From NCBI RefSeq assembly GCF_007475365.1, contig NZ_CP034442.1:558001-622000 (forward strand): 64,000 bases of DNA, written 5' to 3'. Numbering within the stretch: the first letter of the stretch is position 1; each line of letters starts with the position of its first letter. The translations under genes and the position numbers were made by a program. The notes beneath the pieces were generated by a model. It did no database searches. It saw only the letters and a program-made list of their open reading frames with translations, and was not told the origin of the DNA. This document shows positions 18,283 through 26,671 of this stretch, in pieces. This stretch comes from Streptococcus oralis subsp. dentisani. GTDB taxonomy: Bacteria; Bacillota; Bacilli; Lactobacillales; Streptococcaceae.

Positions 18283-18792
18283 TTATTTTGTTAGATCGAT
18301 TCGCTGTCCCAGTTTACCAATCAAAATCGCACCTACGATAAGTGATGCAAACTCACCAATTCCCGTAGAGAACCATGTCAAGAAGAACGGAGCTTCTGCA
18401 ACGATATGGAGTTCAGCTGCAATGGTAATCATTGAAATTGAGAAGAGGATTGAAAAGAAGAAATGATCTTTTCGAATCAAACCATTGAACAGATAGTCTT
18501 TCTTGTACTTGCTAAATAGCCATACACCTAGACTAAGGAAAACTAGGGTAGATCCCCCACCGACAAAGACATCTATTAGACCGTAGCTAAAGAAATTAGC
18601 AATCATACATCCAATCGTCACACCGATGATATATTTGGGATTGTAAAAGGCCAAGAAATTCATCATCTCAGAAATACGGAACTGGTAGGCACCGTAGCTA
18701 ATGGCATTAAGGGGTGGGGTGATGGTCAAAACCACATAGATAGCAGCAACGATAGCAATATCTGCCATGTCACGAACAGTTAATTTTTTCAT
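18283..18792 (-). CDS. queT: QueT, ECF-transporter substrate-binding (S) component for queuosine precursor
   Basis: This 169-aa membrane protein of about five to six helices belongs to the QueT (former DUF988) family. S components bind a vitamin-like substrate and dock with shared EcfT/EcfA energising subunits encoded elsewhere. Typical features are the MKKLTVRDMADIAIVAAIYVV start and the RISEMMNFLAFYNPKYIIGVTIGC segment. The preQ1-II riboswitch directly upstream identifies a queuosine precursor (preQ0/preQ1-like) as ligand. The ATG at 18792 is set by the riboswitch-embedded AAAGGAGAA site. Confidence 0.93.
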   Translation of the reverse strand: MKKLTVRDMADIAIVAAIYVVLTITPPLNAISYGAYQFRISEMMNFLAFYNPKYIIGVTIGCMIANFFSYGLIDVFVGGGSTLVFLSLGVWLFSKYKKDYLFNGLIRKDHFFFSILFSISMITIAAELHIVAEAPFFLTWFSTGIGEFASLIVGAILIGKLGQRIDLTK

Positions 18793-18794
18793 GT

Positions 18795-18853
18795 TTTCTC
18801 CTTTGGCGGTTTCCCGCGTAAAATATGCTTGGTGAAAGAAGCTAAGCACCAAG
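18795..18853 (-). promoter_or_regulatory. preQ1-II riboswitch controlling queT
   Basis: The minus-strand leader reads CTTGGTGC...CACCAAGCATATT, then GCGGGAAACCGCC and AAAGGAGAA. This is the layout of the streptococcal preQ1-II class: P1/P2 stem CTTGGTG/CACCAAG, an A-rich linker, then a GCGG/CCGC hairpin. A pseudoknot involves the Shine-Dalgarno region. Ligand binding is known to sequester the ribosome site and switch translation off. Confidence 0.93.
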
Positions 18854-18875
18854 GGTTGATTGAATCAACCTTACC

Positions 18876-18908
18876 AGTATAGCATAATATATGACTTTAT
18901 GCTATACT
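18876..18908. promoter_or_regulatory. Palindromic divergent promoter for queT and gtrA
   Basis: A perfect 12-bp inverted repeat (AGTATAGCATAA at 18876-18887, TTATGCTATACT at 18896-18907, 8-bp centre) places an extended -10 TGCTATACT on each strand facing outwards. The minus copy (hexamer 18876-18881) drives the riboswitch leader. The plus copy (18902-18907) ends 7 nt before the gtrA ATG. No good -35 is seen for either. Confidence 0.7.
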
Positions 18909-18914
18909 AAAACC

Positions 18915-19346
18915 ATGAAAAATCAAATAAAAGCTTTCTTTGATAACGAGATTCTCTCCTACTTATTTTTCGGTGGAGCTACTACTCTGATCTCGATTTT
19001 ATCACGTTTGCTTATTTACCATATCGGCCACCAGGAAATCCTAGCAACCGCACTCGCAAATATCATTGGGATTCTCTTTGCTTTTATCACAAATGACACT
19101 ATCGTCTTTAAACAAAAGCGAAAGAATTGGCCGACTCGCCTGGCTAAGTTTTTCTTAGCTCGTCTCTCTACTCTTGGTCTTGACGTTCTTTTAACTTATA
19201 TCTTTGTTACATCTTATCCCGATATTATCGGGCAATTTGTCAACGAACAACTAGATCAGGTAAATACCATCGAAACGCTAATTGCGCAGGTTTTGATTAT
19301 CATTCTTAACTATATTTTTAGTAAAGTATACGTTTTTTATAAATGA
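18915..19346 (+). CDS. GtrA-family membrane protein
   Basis: This 143-aa protein has four predicted membrane helices arranged as in the GtrA/DPMS family, with the SYLFFGGATTLISIL start, NIIGILFAFITNDTIVF after helix 2 and a final NYIFSKVYVFYK. Family members are linked to polysaccharide or teichoic-acid glycosylation, thought to flip or channel lipid-linked sugars. The ATG at 18915 lies only about 1 nt after the predicted transcription start, with no ribosome site, so the mRNA may be leaderless. A longer reading from 18891 would start inside the promoter. Confidence 0.85.
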   Translation: MKNQIKAFFDNEILSYLFFGGATTLISILSRLLIYHIGHQEILATALANIIGILFAFITNDTIVFKQKRKNWPTRLAKFFLARLSTLGLDVLLTYIFVTSYPDIIGQFVNEQLDQVNTIETLIAQVLIIILNYIFSKVYVFYK

Positions 19347-19370
19347 AATGGATGTCATTAAGCATTAAGG

Positions 19371-19399
19371 TTGCAATATTTAGGTATTTCAGGTACAAT
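19371..19399 (+). promoter_or_regulatory. Promoter of mscL
   Basis: A -35 TTGCAA (19371-19376), a 17-bp spacer and a -10 TACAAT (19394-19399) precede the mscL ribosome site. Confidence 0.75.
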
Positions 19400-19424
19400 T
19401 AAGATTAGTTTTTGAAAGGAAATT

Positions 19425-19811
19425 ATGAAAATGTTAAAAGATCTTAAAGAATTTTTGCTTCGTGGCAATGTCGTTGACCTCGCTGTCGGTGTGATCATCG
19501 CCTCTGCTTTTGGTGCTATCGTTACTTCACTTGTAAATGACATCATCACTCCACTTATCTTGAACCCAGCTTTGAAAGCGGCGAACGTTGAACGCATCGC
19601 TGAACTTTCATGGAATGGTGTTGGTTATGGTAGCTTCTTGAGTGCTGTTATCAACTTCTTAGTGATTGGCACTGTCCTTTTCTTCGTTATCAAAGCTGTT
19701 GAAAAAGCTCAAAACCTCACTAAGAAAGAAGAGCCAGCCGAAGATACACCTGCTGCTCCAACTGAACTTGAAGTCCTTCAAGAAATCAAAGCTCTTCTTG
19801 AGAAAAAATAA
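19425..19811 (+). CDS. mscL: Large-conductance mechanosensitive channel
   Basis: This 128-aa MscL forms a pentameric stretch-gated channel that releases solutes on hypo-osmotic shock. It shows the N-terminal amphipathic LKDLKEFLLRGNVVDLAVGVIIASAFGAIVTSLVNDIITP signature, a periplasmic-type loop with NGVGYGSFLSAVINFLVIG, the second helix and a charged C-terminal bundle (ELEVLQEIKALLEKK). The start follows AAAGGAAATT. Length is typical. Confidence 0.96.
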   Translation: MKMLKDLKEFLLRGNVVDLAVGVIIASAFGAIVTSLVNDIITPLILNPALKAANVERIAELSWNGVGYGSFLSAVINFLVIGTVLFFVIKAVEKAQNLTKKEEPAEDTPAAPTELEVLQEIKALLEKK

Positions 19812-19814
19812 GAC

Positions 19815-19843
19815 AAATAAAGGATCTAGCTTCATGCTAAATC
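19815..19843. terminator. Terminator between mscL and hemH
   Basis: An AAAGGATCTAGC/GCTAAATCCTTT imperfect stem with a TTCAT loop and a U-run lies between the convergent genes. Confidence 0.8.
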
Positions 19844-19858
19844 CTTTTTCTTTACTCT

Positions 19859-20953
19859 TTACTCTTTCGGCAATTTACCAGCCTTTTCTAGCATTTTCTT
19901 AATCAAGTAAGGCATCTTCACATTTTCACGGCCTTTTTTCTCAATGAGTTTTTTGACAAATTCTGGCATCTGAAGGTCGTCTGTCTCCTCCATGATGTCC
20001 TTAGTAGTTGCTGAAGGCGCTAGCTCATCAAAGGTTTCTTCTTCTGGGAGAAATTCCTTAAATTCTTTTTGTTCATTAGCTCTTACAGTAGCAACTAAAG
20101 CATCAATTAAACGAGAGTCTGTGTTTGGCATAGGTGGTCGATGGTAGGTGACACCTAATTCTTGACATAATTCATAACATTCTACATCGTTATCAAAAAG
20201 AACTTCAATATGTTCACTGATAAAGCTAATTGGTACAAAAATATAATGCTCTGGATGTTGTTTCTGTTCTCTCAGATACTCAAGTACATCTGGCTTGATC
20301 CAAGGAATTCCAATATCACTCTCGCTCTGCCAAGTGTTGGTATACTGATCGCCCGTCAATCCGAGTTGTTCAGCGATTAGCTTGCTATTATCGAAAATCT
20401 GATCGATATAAGGATCTCCAAAGTCCAAGGCAAAAATTGGAACACTATGGGCTGAGAAAATTACCTTAAAGGACTCTTCTCCTACCTGGTTTCGTAAAAT
20501 TTTGCTAATCTCATCTGTCCAGAAGTCCAGCAAAGACTGTTGCTGATACCAATCCTTAATGACTAAAAATTGTATTTGCTGGCTCTCCAGAAACTTTTCA
20601 TACCCCATAACCGAGTAGAAGGAATAATGTGGTTCCAAAATCAAACAAATACACTCTTCAACACCATCAGCCTCCATCTGCTTGATCACATCAGGGATAA
20701 AGGGCCGAGAAAATTTGTTAGCAAAGTAGATGCCATACTCTTCTCCTAAACGTTCCTTGACTAAATTGACCTCCTCACGTGTAATCCTCTGAAGCGGTGT
20801 TCCACCTATACGAACATAGTTGTCATAGAGAGTCTGAATCTCGTGATCTTCGGGTCTAACTCCACGACGAATATTGGTAAAAAAATCCGCCACACTCTCA
20901 AAGGTAATCTCTTCTGGTGAACCGAATGTCATCATTAAAATTGCTTTTTTCAT
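19859..20953 (-). CDS. hemH: Ferrochelatase family protein (HemH/CpfC)
   Basis: This 364-aa ferrochelatase homologue belongs to a family that inserts iron into proto- or coproporphyrin. It shows [10 protein letters not shown] at the start, the [11 protein letters not shown] and [13 protein letters not shown] substrate region, the metal-site histidine in [10 protein letters not shown], and a later [13 protein letters not shown] with the conserved Glu. Start at the ATG 20953 ([11 protein letters not shown]) gives the length usual for streptococci. Streptococci lack the rest of the haem pathway as far as is known, so it may act on scavenged porphyrin or run in reverse; that is inference. Confidence 0.88.
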   Translation of the reverse strand: MKKAILMMTFGSPEEITFESVADFFTNIRRGVRPEDHEIQTLYDNYVRIGGTPLQRITREEVNLVKERLGEEYGIYFANKFSRPFIPDVIKQMEADGVEECICLILEPHYSFYSVMGYEKFLESQQIQFLVIKDWYQQQSLLDFWTDEISKILRNQVGEESFKVIFSAHSVPIFALDFGDPYIDQIFDNSKLIAEQLGLTGDQYTNTWQSESDIGIPWIKPDVLEYLREQKQHPEHYIFVPISFISEHIEVLFDNDVECYELCQELGVTYHRPPMPNTDSRLIDALVATVRANEQKEFKEFLPEEETFDELAPSATTKDIMEETDDLQMPEFVKKLIEKKGRENVKMPYLIKKMLEKAGKLPKE

Positions 20954-21048
20954 TGATATGTCCTTGTGATATTTTTTCAATTACCATTGTACCATGAAAT
21001 ATATCATAAATAAACGCTTTCATTCATTTTATTTTTATTTACTTCTCT

Positions 21049-21077
21049 TTGTCTTTCTCTCCATTCTATGATACAAT
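21049..21077 (+). promoter_or_regulatory. Promoter of pepT
   Basis: TTGTCT (21049-21054), a 17-bp spacer and an extended -10 TGATACAAT (hexamer 21072-21077) precede the AAAGGAG site of pepT. Confidence 0.7.
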
Positions 21078-21104
21078 GAAAAAAATGATATTAAAGGAGT
21101 TTTT

Positions 21105-22328
21105 ATGACTTATCCCAACCTTTTAGAGCGTTTCTTGACCTACGTTAAGGTCAATACACGTTCCGATGAACACTCGACTACTACTCCAAGTACGCAAAGC
21201 CAGGTAGATTTTGCGACCAATATTCTTATTCCTGAAATGAAACGTGTTGGTCTGCAAAATGTTTACTACCTCCCGAATGGTTTCGCAATTGGTACCTTAC
21301 CAGCTAATGATCCCAGCCTGACACGTAAGATTGGCTTCATCTCCCACATGGATACTGCTGATTTTAATGCTGAGGGAGTTAATCCGCAAGTCATCGAAAA
21401 TTACGATGGTGGAGCTATCGACTTAGGTGATTCTGGATTTAAACTGGATCCAGTTGACTTTAAGAGTCTTGAGAAATATCCAGGTCAAACGCTTATCACA
21501 ACTGATGGCACGACCTTGCTGGGTGCTGATGACAAGTCAGGGATCGCTGAGATTATGACTGCTATTGAATATCTGACTGCTCATCCCGAAATCAAACACT
21601 GTGAGATTCGAGTTGGTTTTGGACCAGATGAAGAAATCGGTGTTGGAGCTAACAATTTTGATGCTGAAGACTTTGACGTTGACTTTGCCTATACTGTTGA
21701 TGGTGGCCCACTAGGGGAGCTTCAGTACGAGACTTTCTCAGCAGCTGCTGCTGAATTGCATTTCCAAGGACGTAATGTTCACCCTGGTACCGCTAAAGGC
21801 CAGATGGTAAATGCCCTTCAGCTAGCGATTGATTTTCATAATCAACTTCCTGAGAATGACCGACCTGAACTGACAGATGGTTACCAAGGTTTCTATCATC
21901 TTATGGATGTGTCAGGTAGTGTCGAGGAGGCGAGCGCAAGCTACATCATCCGTGACTTTGAAAAGGATGCCTTTGAAGCACGTAAAGCAGCTATGCAGTC
22001 TATTGCTGACAAGATGAATCAAGAACTTGGGAATGATCGCGTTAGCTTGACTCTGACAGACCAGTACTACAATATGAAAGAAGTCATCGAGAAAGACATG
22101 ACGCCTGTTACCATTGCTAAAGCTGTTATGGAAGATTTAGGGATCGCGCCAATTATCGAACCAATTCGTGGTGGAACAGATGGGTCTAAGATTTCCTTTA
22201 TGGGGATCCCAACTCCAAATATCTTTGCAGGTGGTGAAAACATGCATGGACGTTTTGAATACGTCAGCCTTCAGACAATGGAGCGTGCGGTGGATACCAT
22301 CATTGGCATTGTATCTTATAAAGACTAA
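21105..22328 (+). CDS. pepT: Peptidase T (tripeptidase)
   Basis: This 407-aa M20B zinc aminotripeptidase removes the N-terminal residue from tripeptides in the cytoplasm. Metal ligands appear in [23 protein letters not shown] and [12 protein letters not shown]. The lid dimerisation domain follows, and the last ligand is in [16 protein letters not shown]. Full length with an AAAGGAG site. A stem-loop and T-rich tract (22331-22365) separate it from the convergent phtE. Confidence 0.96.
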   Translation: MTYPNLLERFLTYVKVNTRSDEHSTTTPSTQSQVDFATNILIPEMKRVGLQNVYYLPNGFAIGTLPANDPSLTRKIGFISHMDTADFNAEGVNPQVIENYDGGAIDLGDSGFKLDPVDFKSLEKYPGQTLITTDGTTLLGADDKSGIAEIMTAIEYLTAHPEIKHCEIRVGFGPDEEIGVGANNFDAEDFDVDFAYTVDGGPLGELQYETFSAAAAELHFQGRNVHPGTAKGQMVNALQLAIDFHNQLPENDRPELTDGYQGFYHLMDVSGSVEEASASYIIRDFEKDAFEARKAAMQSIADKMNQELGNDRVSLTLTDQYYNMKEVIEKDMTPVTIAKAVMEDLGIAPIIEPIRGGTDGSKISFMGIPTPNIFAGGENMHGRFEYVSLQTMERAVDTIIGIVSYKD

Positions 22329-22330
22329 AA

Positions 22331-22365
22331 AAGACGAGGTAGCTCAGCTACTTCGCCTTTCTTTT
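22331..22365. terminator. Terminator between pepT and phtE
   Basis: A GACGAGGTAGC/GCTACTTCGCC stem closed by a 3-nt loop is followed by TTTCTTTTT on the plus strand. Confidence 0.7.
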
Positions 22366-25300
22366 TATTCATTTGGTTGAACACTTGTCTCAGACTCACT
22401 TTGTGCTTGCTTTTCTGTTGGTTGAGAAGCAGCTGTTTCACTGTCTTTCTCGGACTTAGATTGGCTATCAGTTTCACTTGCTTTTGAACGGAGTTCCTGG
22501 TTCAAGCTAATGATTTCTTTAGCTAGACTGAGGAGACCTTCTTTATCACTGCTTTTGGCTGCAAGTTGATCAAATAGGGCATCAACACGTTCAAAGTCAG
22601 CATCGGATCCTTTGTTATCCTCTAAGTACTTGTGAAGAGAGAGCAAGACATTATAGAGTTTTTGATAGATAATCACGGTTTGTGGATCTTGTTCAGCCTG
22701 TTTTTCTTCCCGTTGGATAGTTGCTGCAATACGATTTAAAAGATCCTCAAGTTGTGTTTTAGCTTCGTCAAGGTCTGCATTTTCCTTTTCAGTAGCCGCT
22801 TTGATATTAGCTACTTCTTCAGCTAGGGATTGTTTGACCCCGTCTTCTTTGACACGCGCTAGGAGTTGGGCAGCTTTTGTTAGAAGAGCATCCACTTCTT
22901 CCTTCTTAACATGGCTAACCCGTTCTTCTGGCATAAAATCACCGTAGAGTTCTTTTAGGAATTCATAGATGGCGGTCTTAGCAGTTTGACTATCTACTTT
23001 TTCCGTATCTAGAATAGTCTTACCAGCTTTTGTAGATACGGGTTCTTCTTTGAGAGCTTCTTCTACTTCTAGCTTAGTTTGGTAAATAGTTGGGAATAAC
23101 TTGTTCAAGTCGGTTGCTTTGAGGAAAGATTGTGACTGGTAAAGTTCCCATGTCAACTGGGCAACACGGTTCCGAAGTTCTTCTCTCAAACGACCATCAG
23201 ATACATGTTCATAGAAATACTTGATGTACTCTACTGTTGTAACCCCTGTTCGATCTCTGAAATCTTGCAAGGCCTGAAGTTTCGCTTCAATGGCAGCCAA
23301 CTCTGTCTCATCCTGTGCTAGCTTAGCTTCCTGCAAATGTACCAAAAGATCTTTCTTAGGCAAGCCATAAGTATCTGTATCCAGTGTATTGATCTTATCT
23401 ACTAGGGATTGATACTTCTTATCTAAAGGTGAAGTTTCAACTGGTGCCACACTTTGATCCACATGGATGTATTGTTTATCAAAGAGATCCAAGGCTGCTA
23501 GGTATCCAGCAGTTGAGTTTGTTGCCAGTTTTTTCATATTTTCGGTGAACTGCCCCAAAGCAAGTTCAACCCGTCTCTGCATGATTGGCTGGTCTTTGTA
23601 GAGACTTCTGCTTTCTGCTAAAAGTTGATCCACCTTAGATAGAACAGTTTGTTCATCAAAAGCCCCAGGTTGATAGGTCGATTGTAGGGCTGGAATCTTG
23701 TTCTTTAATGCTACCTCATATCCCTTGGTCTGAACCTTAATGTAGTGATTGTGGTCACCATGAGGAATAACAAAACTACCATTTTCTACCTGTAAACTAT
23801 AAGGAGATACCCCATCACGTAGGGCAGTCGTATAAAGTTCATTTAGGAAATCCAGTTCTGGATTCCCAGTTTGGAGAGGAATACGAACATGTTCTTTTCG
23901 AACAGCATAGGGATGGATATGGGTTGGATCATAGGCTTGATCCGGATTTCCAAAGACAAAGAAGCCATTTGAAATACGAATTGCTTCGAGCGGAACCCCG
24001 TAAGTCTGTGAGATATACTTGATTTTTTCTTCATCGCTAGCATCTCTTGAGAAACTTTCCACAGTCTTTGCAAGTGGTTGAACATGCTGAGACTGATGAT
24101 TTTTTTTCAAGTGATCTTGGGCAGCTTTGATTTGGGCTGCAGTCAAGTCCTTCTTAAAGAAATAATGAGCGTGATCTCCATGAGAAACTACAAACCCTTG
24201 CTCATCTTCACTAATGACACGGTCAGCTGCAAAACCATGATCATGTTCTTCATCATGATGTGAAGGAGCTACTGGTACAGGCCTTGTGGTATTGTTTGGC
24301 AAGGATTGAGGTCCAGTTGTAAGTGATGACTTAGGGATGTAATGGAAATGATTCCCGTGTCTTACAATATAGGCGTTCCCAGTATCTTCCACTACATCAT
24401 TTGGATTAAAGACATAACCATCATCTGTTGAGTAAGTTCCTGTATTTGTAGAATGATTTTCTGCTCCTCTGTTAAACAGTGGAGTCGAAAGTAGCTGATC
24501 GACTTTAGTTGTTTTTACAGATGGAGAAAACGTAGAATTACCATCACTCAACTGAACCATACGTGCAATCTTTTCTTCCAAAGCAGAAAGCTTTGTATAC
24601 GGAATGAAATGATAGTGATTTCCGTGAGGAATCGCTACGCCACTCGGTGTTCTGCTTGAAATCTTAGCAGGGTCAAAAATCAAGCCATCAGATTCTGCAT
24701 AACGTTGATTACTTGGAAGTGCATAGAGCTGTTTTAATAAATTCTGAAGGTTCTCTTCTGGATTGCTTGGTGTTTCAGTTTGTTGACTAGAATTAGTGGT
24801 TTGACTGGTTCCATTTTGGCTTGGACGATAGTCAGTCACACTTGGCTGTTTTCTAGTTCCAGAGAGGTAGGCTTGGGCAGCAGCCAATTCGCTAGCAGAC
24901 AAGGAACTCTTTGGGATATAGTGATAATGTCCACCATGAGGGACAATATAAGCATCACCAGTATCCTCTATAATATCAGATGGATTAAAGATGTACCCAT
25001 CATCAGTGGTATAGCGACCTTGCGATTGAGCAAGCGCCACTGCACTGTTAGAGGTTGGTGCATCATGAGTATGACCTTGTTTTTGGCGCTCAATTTCGTC
25101 CTTCGTACGAATATTATCAGCATGAGCCGCATCTTTAAGGTAGACATAATACTTACCATCCACCTTGATAATATAACCACCTTTGATTTCATTGACAATA
25201 TCAGCATCTTTCAGTTGATAATTGGCATCTTTCATCAAAAGCTCTTCGCTGAAAATCGCGTCAAAAGGAACTTTACCATTGTAATAATGGAAGTGATCAC

Positions 25301-25544
25301 CGTGTGAAGTCACATAACCTTGATCGGTGATTTTCACGACAATTTGTTCAGCCTGAATGTCTTCTTTTTTGCTAACTTGATCTGGTGTCTGGGTCTCTGT
25401 TTTTTGAGAGTCTTGTTTCCCATCGACATAAGACACACGGTTATTATCTTTGTTTCCTTCCATCTGGTGTTGGTTCAATGCATAGATGCAAATGCTTAGG
25501 GAAAGGACAAGAGCCGATCCTGCTGCAAGGTATTTCTTCTTCAT
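22365..25544 (-). CDS. phtE: Histidine triad surface protein, PhtE-like
   Basis: This 1059-aa exported protein has six HxxHxH histidine triads (HGDHFH, HGGHYH, HGNHYH, HGNHFH, HGDHAH, HGDHNH) across about the first 620 residues, as in pneumococcal PhtE, followed by a long helical C-terminal region and a Ser/Glu-rich tail. The N-terminus has a signal sequence with an LSIC motif, like the LxxC of Pht proteins. Triads bind Zn2+ and hand it to AdcAII. The ATG at 25544 has GAGGAG at good spacing, 13 bp after the adcAII stop, so the two form one operon. It differs from known PhtE in length and sequence, so the symbol is by best resemblance. Confidence 0.85.
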   Translation of the reverse strand: MKKKYLAAGSALVLSLSICIYALNQHQMEGNKDNNRVSYVDGKQDSQKTETQTPDQVSKKEDIQAEQIVVKITDQGYVTSHGDHFHYYNGKVPFDAIFSEELLMKDANYQLKDADIVNEIKGGYIIKVDGKYYVYLKDAAHADNIRTKDEIERQKQGHTHDAPTSNSAVALAQSQGRYTTDDGYIFNPSDIIEDTGDAYIVPHGGHYHYIPKSSLSASELAAAQAYLSGTRKQPSVTDYRPSQNGTSQTTNSSQQTETPSNPEENLQNLLKQLYALPSNQRYAESDGLIFDPAKISSRTPSGVAIPHGNHYHFIPYTKLSALEEKIARMVQLSDGNSTFSPSVKTTKVDQLLSTPLFNRGAENHSTNTGTYSTDDGYVFNPNDVVEDTGNAYIVRHGNHFHYIPKSSLTTGPQSLPNNTTRPVPVAPSHHDEEHDHGFAADRVISEDEQGFVVSHGDHAHYFFKKDLTAAQIKAAQDHLKKNHQSQHVQPLAKTVESFSRDASDEEKIKYISQTYGVPLEAIRISNGFFVFGNPDQAYDPTHIHPYAVRKEHVRIPLQTGNPELDFLNELYTTALRDGVSPYSLQVENGSFVIPHGDHNHYIKVQTKGYEVALKNKIPALQSTYQPGAFDEQTVLSKVDQLLAESRSLYKDQPIMQRRVELALGQFTENMKKLATNSTAGYLAALDLFDKQYIHVDQSVAPVETSPLDKKYQSLVDKINTLDTDTYGLPKKDLLVHLQEAKLAQDETELAAIEAKLQALQDFRDRTGVTTVEYIKYFYEHVSDGRLREELRNRVAQLTWELYQSQSFLKATDLNKLFPTIYQTKLEVEEALKEEPVSTKAGKTILDTEKVDSQTAKTAIYEFLKELYGDFMPEERVSHVKKEEVDALLTKAAQLLARVKEDGVKQSLAEEVANIKAATEKENADLDEAKTQLEDLLNRIAATIQREEKQAEQDPQTVIIYQKLYNVLLSLHKYLEDNKGSDADFERVDALFDQLAAKSSDKEGLLSLAKEIISLNQELRSKASETDSQSKSEKDSETAASQPTEKQAQSESETSVQPNE

Positions 25545-25557
25545 TTTTATCATCTCC

Positions 25558-26475
25558 TCATTTTAATTCTTCTGCAAGAACATTCATATTTTCTTCTAGA
25601 TTTTCTAAGTAAGTTTTGTCATTTTCGGGATCTGCTTCCAAAGGATTGAGTGTCTTTAGACTAACTCCCGTTGATTTGACCAAGGTCTCAGCGACTTTAG
25701 AAGAAGCATTGCTCTCAGTAAAGATGGTTTTAACCTTATAGGTCTTAACGAATTCCTGAATTTCTGTTAGTTGTCTCGGACTTGGTTCTTGTTCAGGGGA
25801 AATCCCTGCTATACCAAGTTGTTTCAATCCAAAGCGTTTAGCGAGATAAGAAAAGGCTGTATGTTGTGTAACAAAAGTCTTTTGACTCGCTTTTTCAAAA
25901 ATAGGCTGGTACTTCTTAGTCAATTCTTGGGCTTTAGCGATAAAGTTTTTGGCATTCTTTTGATACGTTTCCTTATTAGCACTGTCAATCTCCGAAAGTT
26001 TGTCAGCGATAATCTGTACCTCTTCACCTGCTTTTTCTGGATCTAACCAAGTGTGAGGGTCGTAGAGTGTTTTTTCATCAATACCGTCACCAGCTTCAAC
26101 ATCTTCCAAACCTGGTACACGCTCCAACGTCATTCCTTCAGAAGCTTCTAAAACTTTAACTTTTGAATTTTTTAAGTTAGGATCTAGACTTCCCGCCCAA
26201 GACTCCAGTGTATGCGAGTGGTAGACAAATACATCCGCGTCATAAATAGCAGCAATGTCATTCGCTGAAGGTTCATATGAGTGAATTCCACTACTTGACT
26301 GAATCATCCGAACATCATTCAAGTCACCTGATACCTCTTTGACCATGGTATAGACTGGGTAAAAACTTGTGACAATCTTCATCCCTTTTGCTTCTTGTTT
26401 TTCTTTTTGACTACATGCTCCTAAGACAAGAGCCAACAAGCTGGCCATCAATAATAGGATTGTTCTTTTTTTCAT
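25558..26475 (-). CDS. adcAII: Zinc-binding lipoprotein AdcAII (Lmb)
   Basis: This 305-aa cluster A-I solute-binding lipoprotein has a type II signal with lipobox LGAC. Zinc ligands are visible as His in GIHSYEP, His in YDPHTWLDP, His in FVTQHTAFSYL, and the C-terminal acidic site in IFTESNASS. It captures Zn2+ outside the membrane for the AdcCB transporter and works with Pht proteins. AdcAII differs from AdcA in lacking the histidine-rich loop and ZinT domain, both absent here. The second of two tandem ATGs is better spaced from GGAG. Upstream are three AdcR-like boxes. Confidence 0.95.
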   Translation of the reverse strand: MKKRTILLLMASLLALVLGACSQKEKQEAKGMKIVTSFYPVYTMVKEVSGDLNDVRMIQSSSGIHSYEPSANDIAAIYDADVFVYHSHTLESWAGSLDPNLKNSKVKVLEASEGMTLERVPGLEDVEAGDGIDEKTLYDPHTWLDPEKAGEEVQIIADKLSEIDSANKETYQKNAKNFIAKAQELTKKYQPIFEKASQKTFVTQHTAFSYLAKRFGLKQLGIAGISPEQEPSPRQLTEIQEFVKTYKVKTIFTESNASSKVAETLVKSTGVSLKTLNPLEADPENDKTYLENLEENMNVLAEELK

Positions 26476-26484
26476 CATTACTCC

Positions 26485-26519
26485 TTAACTAGTATTTAAC
26501 CATTTAATTAACTAGTAAA
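26485..26519. promoter_or_regulatory. Three tandem AdcR-like operators before adcAII
   Basis: Three 12-bp units resemble the AdcR consensus TTAACYRGTTAA: TTAACTAGTATT (26485-26496), TTAACCATTTAA (26496-26507) and TTAACTAGTAAA (26508-26519). They lie end to end over the start region of the adcAII promoter, where a zinc-bound repressor would block transcription. Confidence 0.75.
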
Positions 26520-26520
26520 T

Positions 26521-26549
26521 AGTTTATCTTTATTTACATTATATGTCAA
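26521..26549 (-). promoter_or_regulatory. Promoter of adcAII-phtE
   Basis: A -35 TTGACA (26544-26549), a 17-bp spacer and a -10 TAAACT (26521-26526) sit immediately upstream of the tandem AdcR-like boxes. Confidence 0.85.
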
Positions 26550-26572
26550 GTTATTTTGCACATTTCCATGAA

Positions 26573-26611
26573 AAAAATGAGAACTAGAACTCACATTCTG
26601 TTCTCATTTTT
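26573..26611 (-). terminator. Terminator after phtD
   Basis: A 12-bp AAAAATGAGAAC/GTTCTCATTTTT stem with a 15-nt loop and a T-run on the minus strand separates phtD from the adcAII promoter. Confidence 0.85.
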
Positions 26612-26671
26612 CGATTTTAACTTTTCTAGCTCTCCTATCCTGTTTTTAGGATCTAGAAAATGCTACTACGT

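Noticed and set aside
24780-25307. 175-aa plus-strand ORF
   Set aside because: Antisense to phtE; its content mirrors the repeated histidine-triad codons.
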